From Panulirus ornatus (lineage: Eukaryota; Arthropoda; Malacostraca; Decapoda; Palinuridae), in NCBI RefSeq assembly GCF_036320965.1, contig NC_092236.1:13009018-13073017 (forward strand): DNA of 64,000 nt. The letters are read 5' to 3'. Shown here in pieces: positions 49,302-62,278 of this stretch. The first letter of the stretch is position 1. Every line of letters starts with the position of its first letter. Below the pieces are notes generated by a model. The model did not search any database. It saw only the letters and a program-made list of their open reading frames with translations, and was not told the DNA's origin. Made by a program: the position numbers and the translations under genes.

Positions 49302-51017
49302 GTAAGTTAGAGTCAGCTCTTTACCTTTAGAATGCCTTTTTGTATGAGCTTTATAATTTGAAAAATCTTCATTTGTGTAATAGAAATAACACAAGAAGCA
49401 GGGTGTGAAATTTAGAAACCAAAGGTAGCTTAAGGGCCTAAATTTTTCTGTGGTGAGACATTGACCTCATTAATTTTTGATATTTATGTCCAAGGATTAC
49501 AAACTGACATTGTAGTAGCATTTTTATGTTTATGAAGAGCTGTGATTTGGAAAAGAGGCTCTTTCTTCATTAGATGAGTGACAAGAGACAAGAATAAAGA
49601 CAGTCTATATTACTTGTTAAATGCTTATTTATGATCAGCTCTCTATTTTTTATTAATGATGTTTAAGGTCATTGCAGCCTGAAGCCTTTCTGCACATTGC
49701 ATATGGCACTATCCTTCTTTTTTGTGCTTTATCCTTGTAAAATATCTGCAGATGATTTGCAAATATAGTGACTGATCATAAAAGCTTTCACATTAAATGT
49801 ATAAACACAAATTTCTAAATTTGCACCGTACAGTATTCACATATTTTGTACATAGATATGTTTACTTCATGACAGTAATATCCTCTGAAGCCTGGAAATC
49901 TAAAATTCTAAGAAAACTTATTGTTCATCACTCATTTTTTATCTATAAAGTCATTAATAATGTTTTGAATGCATTTATGTATCTCTCTATCTATATCTCT
50001 GATGCGTGCTCCAATTGAAACTCCCCTAGAATGGTGGCCGCGGCAACAGTCCATAATTAAAGAACTATCCAGTGCCACCTCTTTGCCTTTAGTGCCCAAC
50101 CCTTAACAGGCCACTGGCAGAGGGCAAGTCTAGCACAGTGTTTGCAGAAGCTCCTGTCTAATGTTCCTGATGCCTACTTCTATTTATTGCTCCTCCCAAC
50201 TGCTTCTACATAATGTTTTTACCTAATGATCCTGCCAAAATGTTCCTACCTACTACTTCTCTCTACTGCTCCTACCATTTTGCCAAAAGGCTTGGCTAGT
50301 GCATAGTGCTCACTGCATTCATGAAAACCTTTAACCAGTTAAGAAAGACCACAGAAAGAGTTTCCATAAATATAAAGTGGATTTATTGAAAAAGTGAGAA
50401 TTTCCAAATTGTAATCTATATTTCATGGTAATTTAGGAGAAAATATTACAAAACCTATGTGATTAAACAGTATCATGTATTATGGGTTATTTCATGTACA
50501 CTTTGTGCCAAATTTATGCAAATTTAATATTACAACATTACATTTCATATGGTATGTGAGTGCAATAACCAGTAAAATATTTGTTGGCAGCATCTTGCCA
50601 GCCTGTATGTTATAGATTGGTATTGATTCACAATAATAATGTGAATCAGCCTGTAAAAATATTTTATGAGGAGGAAACGAACCTGTTATGTACCTATACA
50701 GAAACAGATGGCTAAATATTTATCCAGCACAAAGAAAATATTGTGCTTTCACATTCAGCCATTCACCTATAAAGTTTCTGGAGGCTCAAAGCACTTTTGA
50801 GGGACTTTGGGCCAAAATAAACCTCAAATTTCATACCCTGAGTAGTAGTAATTTGATTTCTTTCTTTATGCTGTAGTGCCTTGTAGCTGTAGTAAAGACA
50901 TTTCATTGTACTAACAAATGGCAACTTATTCCTTTTATTGAGTTACTCCACTACAGGCCAAAGCTCCAGTAGTATTGTAGTATACGGTAGTATACGGTAG
51001 TCTGTCACTTCCTACAG
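49302..51017. other. Otopetrin intron 3, with a LINE-B 3'-end-like fragment
   Basis: At about 49983-50050, CTCTGATGCGTGCTCCAATT and GGAACT-like ACTCCCCTAGAATGGTGGCC resemble the 3' side of the minus-strand LINE at 56650 (TCTCTGACACCTGTTCCCTC ... AAGGGGGTGGCCATGGC). At 50140-50300 a degenerate CTCCTACCTACTGTTCCTA-type repeat follows. The rest is AT-rich unique DNA. Confidence 0.4.
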
Positions 51018-51236
51018 GTTGCCCATGACTACGTTGGATCTGCCAGATGGTAACCACCCATCTTTTGATTTCGCTAGTTTTAGAAAAACCCGTCGAAATT
51101 CTGTGAATGAGATGCTTAGACGCTATGGGGGTAGTCAAACCAACCTCCAACAAAGCCCCTTGGCAAACAACATTCGCCGATCTAGCTCACGGAACAGTTT
51201 GGTGCCATCAGTTTTGGATTGGAAGCAGGAAGGAGT
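51018..51236 (+). CDS. Otop: Otopetrin-like gene, exon 4 (serine/arginine-rich pre-TM1 segment)
   Basis: Acceptor TCACTTCCTACAG, entry phase 2. It encodes the end of Ser122 and residues 123-194: LPMTTLDLPDGNHPSFDFAS, FRKTRRNSVNEMLRRYGGSQ, TNLQQSPLANNIRRSSSRNS and LVPSVLDWKQEG. RRNS and RRSSS are strong basophilic kinase motifs. The donor gttagt at 51237 is non-canonical at +3 but leaves phase 2, as required by exon 5; without splicing the frame ends at 51270. The last residues lead directly to the first membrane helix in the next exon, only 225 bp away. This cytosolic segment is a plausible regulatory region of the channel (inference). Confidence 0.75.
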
Positions 51237-51461
51237 GTTAGTACTGTTTTTTATTGGAGCTTTGGTGTAGTACTTTCCTATAACAGAAATAGCTTATATT
51301 CTTAATATAACTAATATACAGTAGCATATTTTTTTCTCAAATTTATTTTATGATTCATGGGAATAATAAGTGTTCACTGCATTTCAAATATATTTTCTAT
51401 ATCATCAAGTTACTATGAATCTGTGTTTGCAATTTAATCTTACTTTTGTGGGTATCCTCAG

Positions 51462-51576
51462 TGATTCTCTTATCGCCTGTGTGAGTGCCCTGTACGGCAA
51501 GTTGCTGGTGGTGATGGGAATGGCCTTTCCAATAGCAGAGTTCATTTCAGATGATGTTCCAGTTTCTTTCTATAAT
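51462..51576 (+). CDS. Otop: Otopetrin-like gene, exon 5 (first transmembrane helix)
   Basis: Acceptor GGGTATCCTCAG at 51461; one base completes Val195, then residues 196-233. DSLIACVSALYGKLLVVMGM, AFPIAEFISDDVPVSFYN is the strongest family signal in the window. Insect otopetrins have a closely similar first helix with an SALY.KLLVV.G.AFP..E core, followed by a short extracellular loop ending in a P.SFY motif. TM1 spans about residues 205-223. The donor gtaagt at 51577 leaves phase 0. Otopetrins form proton-selective channels in the plasma membrane, used in acid sensing and in otolith/otoconia formation in vertebrates. Intron 5 is about 12.2 kb. Confidence 0.85.
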
Positions 51577-52989
51577 GTAAGTGTTATTAAGCAGTTATCA
51601 TGAAACTTACCAATAAAGAATAGTTTAAGATATTAGAAAATTTGAATAGCATTTCAGTTTGACTTTAAACCACAATGCATTAAGGACTTTGGTTTAATTA
51701 AAATGTTATCTTGCTGATATGCGGCACATTTCCAGTTGGGTATCATCACATTATTTTTATTCCTATTATCTACTTGATAACTTGTGATACCAAGCAAGAT
51801 CATCAATATTTATAGTATGATTTTTATGTAGAATTGATTTTTCTCTATAAATATAATTTAACACCTTATCAGACCATACTGAAATGGTAAACCTTATTAG
51901 CACAGTAGATACATATTTAAAACTAATGAACTGTTGTACTTGAAATGCATGTGTTAGTTCATGCTTTGTTTGTGCACATACACATTTATGCATATGCATG
52001 CTTGAAACTCCTTCTCATGGTTTTTATTATACTTGAATTCTTTAGTGGTGTATGAATTCAATACATCATTACCTAGCTTGTTCCACATGTTCACTTCTCA
52101 TTGCCAAAGAAATATTTCTGCATGTTTTTGAAAGAGCTTTCACTCTTGTAAGACTCCATATCTAAACCTTTCTTTGTTTACAGCTTTTTGAACTTTTTAA
52201 CCCCCTGCATTTACTGTTTCTTATTTCATCTTGTTCTCTTCATCCAACACTCTTTTACTACATTTCTTTGCATCTTTTACAAATAGTTCCTTACTTAGTT
52301 TCATGTTGTGCTCCATATAGTAGTTGAAATGATCCTGCTGTTTTTAAAAAACTAATCATGATCATCATTGTCAAGTTAATTCAGAAACTTGAAAATTGTT
52401 TGTATGTCTTCCCTCTTCTCTTTTAGCATAGTTTAGTCCATGTAACTTAAGTCTGCAATAATCCATATGGAATGTACAGAGAAAATATCAAGGAAAAATA
52501 TGAGAGCTTAGTCAGAAAGATGGAAAGATTGTATGATGTACTGATGGGTGAAATAAGAAACCTGCATGGAATAACCAAAGAAATATATTAAGATACATAG
52601 ACAGTAGCTCAGAATTGTGCCGGGCGAATGCAGAAATAGCAATTATGGAATGTGTGTAGCTATAGAGACAATCCGTATTTTTAATCATTTAAAACAAGGA
52701 ATGAGTGCTATGTGATAGCCCTGCATAATGGCAGTATCTCATTTTTGGTACTCTTAAATATGTTGTGACTTAATTGAAGTACATCTTTACAATCCGTTTC
52801 CATGTTTCTACATGTCTCATCACGTGTGTTGATCGAATTGATGTTGCGTATTCTAAGTTGTATTTAACTTCTTAAAGACAACTTTGACATTAATTTTTAC
52901 TTAGTTAAATCCTTTTACTCATATTTTATCCCCTAGTTTTATGGCAAATAGTATGAAAGAAAGAAAGAATATTTATATACCCACCTTAT
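51577..52989. other. Otopetrin intron 5, first part
   Basis: AT-rich unique DNA. Nothing recognised. Confidence 0.3.
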
Positions 52990-53440
52990 CTAAGTCCTTA
53001 CCTTTCTTTATTACCATATAATGATGCTAACTCGACAACATCCTCTATTTTACATTTGCATCCAACACTTCTTTCCTGATCCATTCATCTATTACTACAT
53101 TATTTATCAATACTTTTTTGCTCAATCCCAACTCTGTTGTTTCTCTTTTGCCTGGAACAAACCTCTCATCACACACTCTTCACCTTCATACAGTACCTTT
53201 CAGTTTCTCATTCCTCATTTTTGCATTCATGTCACCAAGCATGATTATGTTTCTTCCACATCAAAAAATTTTTTACACATTTGATTACTCTCATCCCTTT
53301 TTTTCATCTCTACCTATTTTTGTTTTTCTAGTCATAGGAGCAGAGTCACATACAATGTTCTATGCATCCTCCCTTGTAGTCCATCCAGACAATTCTTGAA
53401 GTTATTCATCTATACCCTGCAATACACCCCTAAAATCTTG
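52990..53440 (-). mobile_element. Decayed LINE endonuclease fragment
   Basis: The reverse complement reads, near 53220-53265, IIMLGDMNAKMRNEK, the APE-type endonuclease motif usually written '.I..GDFNA..G'. It is followed by KGTV and sequence containing RGLFQAKEKQQ. Stops and frame changes surround it. It may belong to the LINE at 56650 or to LINE-A; neither family's endonuclease is otherwise complete here. Confidence 0.45.
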
Positions 53441-56400
53441 ATGTCAACAAAAGGGTGACGCCTATTTTAGCCTTCCCTTCCTAACCTTGTAGTGCTGACT
53501 ACACAACTCCTTGCAGCCTCTCACATAAATAGTCATCTTCTTCATTCTCTTCCTTCCATACTCTTGTGACAAATGCATTTCTTCTTTTCCAAGTAATGTT
53601 GTATCCTTTGGTTCCTTTAGCAACTTTCCTGTCATTTCCTTTTCCATCATTGTCTGTAGTGAGTACAGAGCTTTAACCCTGCTTCAGGCAAAGTTGCATG
53701 ATAGGTACTTATGATAAGGTAGGTGTTATTGACATCTAAAGCTCATGATCTCATTTTGTTCACCACATTCCTTCCTGTAAGACCTTCCTGCTACAAAATT
53801 GTTTTCCTCAGTCTCTACTCTTGACATGCCACATCCTCAAGCATATTGTATGCCAGGGGACCCTAAGAGTCAGCTATATTGGCTCTTTTGTTTTCGGACT
53901 AAAGAACGTTGAAAATGAATGCTCTTTTCCCTATGAACAATAATTAGAATTTTTTTTCAAGGTGAAATGTATCAAAAGACTAAATGATTACAGGAAAAAA
54001 GATTAAAGTATCTTTTTGGAAAATATTGAAGCACATTTTTGCCTCCCACTTTTCTTAAGAAAAGGCATGACAGCCCTTTTCCACTTGTTTTTCCTTTAAG
54101 TTCCTAAACATGTCTCACATGGCTAGTCATGTGTATCTGTGTGTTCATGGAGTGCATAGGATGAGATATTTTCAGGATCATGTACTTTATTTTGATTTAA
54201 AACTCAAGATCTTATCTGTATCTTATCAAATAATCTTACTTCTTTTCATGGACACAAGTGGTCCTCTGTCAAGTTTTGGTAGTATTACTGGTAACTTATA
54301 TTTATGTGCTTGTGCATGTATGTATGCATCAGCGTGTGTGTATACTTTTCACCTTGTTAGAGCTCTCATGTGACAGATCATCATATGTCATTCAGGCATT
54401 TTTATTGCAGCCCTATTACTTTGGATTTTATGATTTAGTAACCATCAGAACATTGTTTGATCAAGAAGAGTACACACAGTAAAAAATCTCCCAAAAATTG
54501 TTCAAGCAAACACTTGGGATTTGAGACAATTCTATGTTGATACATGCCACACAATTTGTCAGATTACTACATTGTTTACTAAGGTAAAGTCTTTTATTCA
54601 ACCTTAACTGCAACTGTTTTATCATTTTCACACAGAGCATTAGAGAGTAATTGCTTACTGGGGTCAAGATATCGTTTTACCATTCAAAATTGGGTGTATA
54701 TTCTTGGATTTATCCTCATCATCTTCATTGATATTGATGAGGCTGGCTGATGCTTGTTTATAGAGATGTGACAGCTTTACAACAATTTACCTATGCCTAT
54801 AACCATTTGCAGAGTGGTGAGGTGATGCCTCCTAACACCCTTATCATCCACTTTTTCACACATTCATAATGCAGACGTGTTGCTGGTTGTATTTTTTAGT
54901 GTGTGGTGCTTTCACTCTGGATGACAGTACTTGAAATTGCATTTTTTCTCTAAATGTCATTATACCATGCATCATTTAGTGGGCTTGATGATAGTAACTC
55001 TTGTGTATTTCATTTGCCTTCCAGGTTTTGTATGTCATACTTCCAGATTTTCATGAGTTTCTTTTATTTCTCCTGTTTGTCTTTTGCTTGAGATTTGGGT
55101 TGTCTTCTCCAACTACAAAGGATATTGTGATTCACCCCATCCAAAGTTCCACATTAGTAAGACTTCAAGCTTTTTGTTATGGCTACTGTATGGGGATTAT
55201 ATCAGTTGATGACCCTTGTGTTAAGTGTACTGTACCATCCAAAATGTGGGACTTATTCTGCTTGCCAGAAATGATAGGCAGTCCTTATTTCAGCTGGTAC
55301 GCTGTTTGAGTGGCATCTTTTGGTGCAATTTCTACTTTTGAAGAATTGGGTAGATCTTGTAATTACAGCTTGCCTATAATCAGCTTGAAAATAGAAGGAG
55401 AGTCCTCCTTATGTAGTCAGACAAGGAATTGATACAGGAACTGGTTTCAGGGGCATGGACAGATTACACATTAGGCTGCATAGGCTTAAGCCTAAGGTGT
55501 GTAAAGAGTTGTGCTATGCTGGGAAGTATGGTTTGGGAATGTAGAATGCGTCTATTTTTGTATGATATAGATATAGAAACATTTGTAGACAGGCTGATGG
55601 CTTGGGTCTGAAAGTATGGGCATGCAGTTAGTTGTAAAAAGAACTTATTCTAGGGTAATGGCCAGGGTAGGTTGTTTCAATGATGATTATAGAGTCTTAG
55701 ATTTTATAAAACTTTGACTTTAATGATTCAGTGGAAGAATTTACAGCAAGGAAATGTTGGATTATTTTTTTTTTTAGATGCACTGTACGTTTATATTTCT
55801 TGACATTTGATTGATGAATATGCAGCAATGTCACATTGCATTTTATCTTTTTAGTTACATTTTATTTGGATACCATTGTGTATTTTTGTTGTAAAATATA
55901 TAGATGTCCAATTGTTTGTGTTTTCGTAACACTTTTCACCTTTGAAAACGTTATTAGGGGCTCACAAAAGCTTTAGCCTAAGGTCATTTAGTTCCTTAAT
56001 CTGCTGTTAGGTCAAGGCCATCTTCTACAAAAGATGCCACATGTATGTGAAGGTCATGTTCTACTTTACACCCATTGGAACCATCAGATTTAGGTAACCC
56101 TGTGTTAGAGGCTTCTTTTCTTTCTTAGTCATTGTTATCCTCAAGATTGTCTCTCAGTTTTCAAAGTAAATAGGAGATGTTGTTATCCTTAAGTTTGTCT
56201 CTCTCAGTTCTCAAAGGAAAGAGGAGATCCTTTTAATTTGAGTAAGTAGTACATTAGAGCTTGGTGGGAATGACTTCTTAAGATTTTGGTGCATGAGTGG
56301 TAAGCCTTTCCATAATCTTCAAGGTGAATGGGATACAGTATGTACAGTTAGAAGTCAGCTGCATGTAGATGTTCATGGTGATTATTGAGTTATGGTTGTT

Positions 56401-56649
56401 ATACTTTTTTTTTGCATGCTGTTTGTAAATGATTACTGAGTGGTATCATGAACATTGTATAGTAAATCTTTTATCAACATCACCATTCCAATGAGTTTGA
56501 TGAGATTTGCACATTTGCTAGCATTTAAAGGATGATGATTGTCAGTGTGTAATGCTGTTTTTGTTTTATTGATTTTCATGTGTATTAATTTTTTTTTAAT
56601 GATTATAATACTACATACACTAAATAAAAATCTTATTCCAGCATCACCA
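53441..56649. other. Otopetrin intron 5, middle part
   Basis: AT-rich intronic DNA. Near-duplicates of CTCAAGATTGTCTCTCAGTT occur at 56140 and 56195 with a GGAGAT spacer. A frame at 55001-55309 begins after a possible acceptor (TTTGCCTTCCAG) but has no family signal, no matching phase partner and ends in a stop, so I did not call it an exon. Confidence 0.35.
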
Positions 56650-57785
56650 TTGCAAAGCAAGTTTGGTGATTGCTACTGTTTACCTATCTATCTGTGTACC
56701 CATGTCTCTGACACCTGTTCCCTCTGGGAACTTCCATCAAGGGGGTGGCCATGGCAAAAGTCTCCACTTACCCCTGTCCTTACATGCCTCCCTTGCATAA
56801 ACCATTCCATGCATTCTTCCACCATTTTTCATCCACTGGTATTCTTCCACTCTATTTCCCCATATCACACGTGGTCCTCTCACACCAACTCCTCTAGTTG
56901 TACTGTCATGCACTCTTTGTAAACTCTCTCATTCTTGCATTCTTTCCATATGGCCAAACCACCTAAATGGATTGTGTTTCACCCGCTTTACCACTCCACA
57001 ATTCATTCCCTTTGCATTTCCTACCATACCGCATCACTCATACACCCCTTCATTTCTCTCTTCCTTCTGTCTAGTCATACCACATGTTACCTCTCAAATA
57101 GCTCATTTTCACAGCTTGGGTTCTTGACTTCTGTGACTCATTCCATGTCCATGTTTCATCTGCATAGGTAAGGGTTGGGAGGGTTATGCTGTTCAGTAAT
57201 TCTTTCCTCACTCCCATACTTAAATTTCTGCCCTCCATTATTCTTTTAAGGAACTGAATCACTCTTCTACCCTGTATTGCACTCTCTTTCATTTTTCTTT
57301 CTGTATCACCAAACTTACCCAAGATAGCTCCAAAATACTTGAATTCTTTCATCTCTTCCAGTGTTTCTCCCCCATATCAAGAACACTTTCTTCTTTCAAT
57401 CTATATGGTTTTTGTGGAATCTGTACTTTTGCACTTTTTTTTTTTTTCAGATACTATTACTTTACTTTTTCTTGTATTTACCTCCAGTAGCTTACATACA
57501 TCATAAAACACACTTACGGCCTTCTGCAACTCCTCTTCAATCTTAGCAAACAACACCACATCATCTGCAAACAGGCTTGCCATAGCCACCGTACTTCACC
57601 GCCACACTCCATCTCTACACCCCCTTTTCTTAGCTTTGTTTTCATATCTCTTATCACTCCATCTATATATTTATTAAAAAGCTGCAGTGACATTACACAG
57701 CTGCGTTGAATATTTATAAACCTATTTTCATTTATATGCTCTCTTGTAATATGTAATATTTCTCTATACTGTACTTGATGATTCA
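56650..57785 (-). mobile_element. LINE-B: second non-LTR retrotransposon family, decayed
   Basis: Minus-strand frames cover the palm and thumb of a reverse transcriptase distinct from LINE-A. 57786-57514 contains SCVMSLQLFNKYIDGVIRDM. 57589-57401 contains LFADDVVLFAKIEEELQKAV and LLEVNTRKSKVIV with an intact FADD. 57352-57071 contains MKEFKYFGAILG, GRRVIQFLKRIMEG, LPTLTYADETWTWNESQK and AVKMSYLRG. Below 57070 the decayed C-terminus and 3' UTR follow (AAGGGGGTGGCCATGGC near 56740). Thumb wording such as 'TL.Y..ETWTWNE.Q.SR.QAVEMSYLRG' is typical of a separate LINE group. It sits antisense in otopetrin intron 5. Confidence 0.7.
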
Positions 57786-60700
57786 TTCTCCATGAGAGGT
57801 TGGCATGCAGTTCAAACCATAAAACGTGCTTTTAGACCCCATAGGTAGATTTTTAATGAATGAATAGGATTTGGATGCATATTGCATCAATTGTGCATCA
57901 GCATTAGTATTCTGGACATGTATTGAGACATCTGTGCACAAATATGAAGTGACTTGGTGGTATAGTCAGTAGTGTTACTAACTCCTTTTTATGGGAAAGT
58001 TTCAGTTCCCAGCATAGGTAGATGACATTTATCCCACCTGTGCTATTCATACTTCCTGTGGTTGGTTGTGAATGGGTGTTAACTTTTAGTGGAGGTATGT
58101 TATTGCAGCTGTGACAGGCTTAGCCATGTGACTGGAGTTTCCTTTAATGTGTGCTTCCTTACAGAAACTGTTATGACTTCTGCCTATGATAGCATAGTTC
58201 AATATCTTTTCATTTAAAAGTGGTATGATTTGGCTTTTACATCTTGGATCTCAAAGCCATATTTTTGGAATGGATTACTAGATTTCTGGTTTAGATACTT
58301 ATTTGCTGTTATAGGTCTTATTTTATGGATAGATCTGTGTAATGACATGTTTGATTTGGACAGGGGTCAACAGGATGTCTGATTTTCTTTTTTGTCGAAC
58401 TGTCTTTTTCTCCAGTTTATTCTTTAAGTGGGGTGTGAAGTTTGACTGTAAGGAATGAAATGATTAGACTCATTGTTTTGTAGGAGATGCCTCCAAATTT
58501 GAAAGAAGTTTAAATTCTTTTCTTTAACTTGCCAGACCAAGTTTCATAGGGAAAGAAACTGTCTTGTTCATAGTTTTTGAGGACTTTCATAGAGCATGAC
58601 GATATTAGAGCCCAAGGGATAGATAAACGTAGGTTCTCCACCTTTTTGTTGGGTTAAAGAAATGACATGTTTCAGGCAGTTATAGACAGTCTATAGATTC
58701 AATATGTGAACAAAGAAAGGCTTGGCTCTACTATTTTTATATTTCAGAAATTTCTGCTGATTTGGTTAAAAAAGGAGCAGACATGAGAAAAATGGCTGGG
58801 CAAGTGGTGAACGTGAATGCCTTTGTCAGCTTCTATTCATACTAAATTTAGAGAATTTCATTCCTTTATATACAACTTGTTTGGTTGGACTTGTTTAACA
58901 TGCCCTGAAACAAATTTCAGACCCCTTTAGGGAAGGGAGTGTTAGAGAGTAGCCATAGCTTTTCTTAAATAGGCAGAACATTTAGAACTTTTTCATTCTG
59001 CAATTCTCTGTCTTTTTTTGTGTTGAAGCAATTTAGAAAGCCTTTAGATTAAGTAATCATTGTCTGTTCAGTTTAAAGCCTTTTTTCACTTTATACTAAG
59101 TGGCAGGAGGACATGAATACAAAGTACTTCATGAGCATTTCAGAAAAGAAAGAATGATCGTTGAAGTTTCAGTTTTAGACAAGCAAGCTATACAGTGTAG
59201 GTTCAAGATGACCATAGTGGAAAGTGTGCTTAATGCACTTAAGAGTTAAGTATTGACTACAAGCATGGATTTGAAGGATGGTTGCTGGTATTTTCTGGTT
59301 ACTTTCAGAATAAGAAGGTTTCTGGCTTTCCTAGAAGGCGAGGAAGTTTGGCAGTTGAGAGTGATGGTTTGTGCACAAAGCATAGTACCAAAGATTTTAT
59401 CTAGATTTATTTCAGCCCTCTTAATAAGAATGTCATCATCAGTGGTATTACTGATGTGATCTTCAGATTGTAGGTGAATTTAAAGAAGACTCCCTCAGGC
59501 AAATTCACATAATCAGAGATGTTTACTATAATGCAGACTTCATCATTATCGTTAAAAAGTCAGTCCGTTTTAGAGAAGAAATTTCCATGACTTAGGATAA
59601 GCTGAGTGTCATCATTATGTTCCCTTTACTTAACATTGCTGTAACTTATGCTACTGCAGCCCTTCTGGTTTGAAGAGTGAAATATTGTTACTCATATGAG
59701 AGACATTATAGATGTTTTCATTTAAACATATGGATGTTGTAAGGAACATTTCATGAGTTTTGTGAAAATGTACAGAAACTCATGGCCTGAATAACCCCTG
59801 CACCCCTGTGTGAATGTGTTAGATTCAGGATGGATATCATTCATTGGATATCTATTTGATTATAGACAATGCGTGCTTAATGATTAATGCAGTAAGGTTC
59901 ATGTCTTTTTGTTTGTAGTATTGGATTAAGTTACATCATTCTTAGCAACATCAAATAGTCATTTTTTTCAGATGTTCTTCTTACATGGAACTTGTAACAT
60001 GTGGGCAGATGCCTCGATGAGGTCAAAGACTGTGTTGTCAGAAACAGTTATAGGAACTTTACCTTTCAAATGGATCTCATTATAAGGGATAGACCTCCAG
60101 GGTGATCTCTTCACCACAAAGGTCAAATACCTTTCTGTTGACTTAACGTTTCTCCCATTTTTAGCTCAAAAACAGTTATCAGTGCTGTGCCCATAGTTTG
60201 GACATGTATGTTCTTTTCATCTGATGAAGGTCTTGGAGATGATCATCATATTCACTTGTTTTTAGGGTTGTTTGTCTTGTCTCATAAAAATTCTTCCTCA
60301 TCTAAAGAAGGTTCAGCATAAAATCTTACTGTCTTCAGATTTTCACATTTGATTTTGCATTTACATATCTATAGAAGAAAGTATGGAAAATACTTAACTG
60401 TTGAGCTTTTGACATTATATTCATCTTTCCACTCGGAGATGATACCAGTCAATTTGTAAATCTTTTCAGGTCTTCCTGAGAGAATCTGAGGAATACATTA
60501 TAAATGAAACAATATTTTTTGTCTTTCCTTTGTCTTTCTCATAGAAGATATAAAGGTAGCAATTCCATGGCATTTAAAAGACAGGTGTCTTTTCCTATGG
60601 AATTTAACTTCAGTATTTTTAGCCCTTATGGGAATAGATTGTTGAAAACTTTTTTCTCTGAAGAAGACATGAAGCTACCTTATCATAGCCTCAATGAAGT

Positions 60701-62040
60701 TTTTGAAGGTCCTTATTTGTTTTGTGTAGGTCTTATTATTTTTTATAAACTTTACATAATAGCTGTAGAATTTGGAGGGAGTGTGAATAAGATTAATTCA
60801 GTGTGTAATAAAGTCTGAAGGTCATATATGGGTAAATATTAACCCAAATGCAAAGTTTCTTGCTTGAAATGCAATGGTTAAATTGGTTTAAACTATTTTA
60901 CTGTAAACCTTGAAAATTTCTTTCAGAGCATCATCATTTTTGTACAGTTGATACATATGCTTTTGATAGTCTGATGAAATATTACATATGGGATTGTTTG
61001 TTTGTTTACTCAAGTTCATTCTTTAAGGCTTTATCAGCAAGTAGCATATCCTGTTCATTCAAGAAGCTGGTATTCCTTTCTTAAACAAGGAGGCTTTCTG
61101 TTGGAGCTTACAATGATAGGAAATTGGTTCTTGCCTTGGCTTTTTGAAAGAATCTCTCAGTAGTGAGATTATCCTGAGACTTAGATCTGGTTGACCTGTC
61201 TTGTGCAGATCTGGGTGTGTCGTGTATAGAAGAGAGTCATCCAGAGTAGAGGGATCAGGTTGCTGCAAAGAATAAGGTTCTTTCTTAATGGTTTTTCTTT
61301 TTCTTATTTTTTTCTGAAGATCCTTTTTGTGTGGGTATGGACTTCAATGCTTACATAACTACGTCCAAAAGTGAGAAATATTGGTTTTGAAGTATGAAGA
61401 TCCATTTCTTTATTGGAATCAGAGCACTTTGAGAATCTATTTATATTCCCTCCCTTTCCTTTCCTTCTGTCCTTGAAAAAAAAAACAAACCTAAGGTACA
61501 GATTCTAGTAGTTAGTGAGAGATAAGGGTTGGTGGCAAGAACGTTCCACCTTTCTGATGCAACAGTGATGGCATAGGCCTAGATGGGTTGCTGTAATTTT
61601 TTGGTTTTTATTTGAATGAGCATTTGCCTTCATTATAGGTAGTATAGTGATGGATTTGGCTCACAGACTATTCACCCTTGTCTGTATGTGGTATACCCAG
61701 AGCCACACAAGGGAATCATCAAATAAGAGTGTTTAGCAAGTGCCTCAGAACCCTTTTGATAATCTCATTTAATGAAAGATTCTCTCAGATAGTTTAGGTA
61801 AGAGCCACTTTCTGTTTATCATAGAATCTTCCTGAGAGCCATGAGGAAGAAAGGAATCAACATGATGCTTTCCTTGCTGCAATTCTATTCTGCAATTTTC
61901 CATAAAACTGATCGAATTTTTATATCTTAACTGGACAATAGCAGTGATGTTCCAAATGTGGATACAGGCTACTTTTGGGGTTAAACAGTGTATTTGTATT
62001 CTATAAGTGAGTGCTTTTTAAAACTAAATGGCTCTGTTTT
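57786..62040. other. Otopetrin intron 5, long unique part
   Basis: More than 4 kb of AT-rich unique DNA with few microsatellites and no recognised mobile element. Short frames (59253-59459, 60504-60818) lack motifs. Confidence 0.35.
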
Positions 62041-62059
62041 TGGTAGGGATAGGGTAGAA

Positions 62060-62270
62060 AGAATATTTTCCACATTCCCTACATGTTGTAGAAGGTGACT
62101 AAAAGGGGTGGAAATGGGGAGCTGGAACTCCTCCCCTTCTATTTTACTTTTCCAAAAGAAGGAACAGAGAAGGGGGCCACATGAGGATTTTTCCCTCTAA
62201 GGCATAGTTGTCTGTTCTTGACACTACTTTGTGGACATGGGAAAAGGCCAGTATGTATAGAAGGAAAGAA
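62060..62270 (+). mobile_element. S element, plus-strand copy
   Basis: TTCCACATTCCCTACATGTT, GTAGAAGGTGACTAAAAGGG, AGCTGGAACTCCTCCCCTTC, CCAAAAGAAGGAACAGAGAA and GGGGGCCACATGAGGATTTT. It ends CACTACTTTGTGGACATGGG with a GAAAA-rich tail that passes straight into the LINE-A fragment at 62279. Confidence 0.7.
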
Positions 62271-62278
62271 AATGAAGA

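Noticed and set aside
55001..55309. Extra otopetrin exon in intron 5
   Set aside because: Exons 5 and 6 already join in phase with the expected SFY-GFYLYLY continuity, and the frame ends in a stop without a usable donor.
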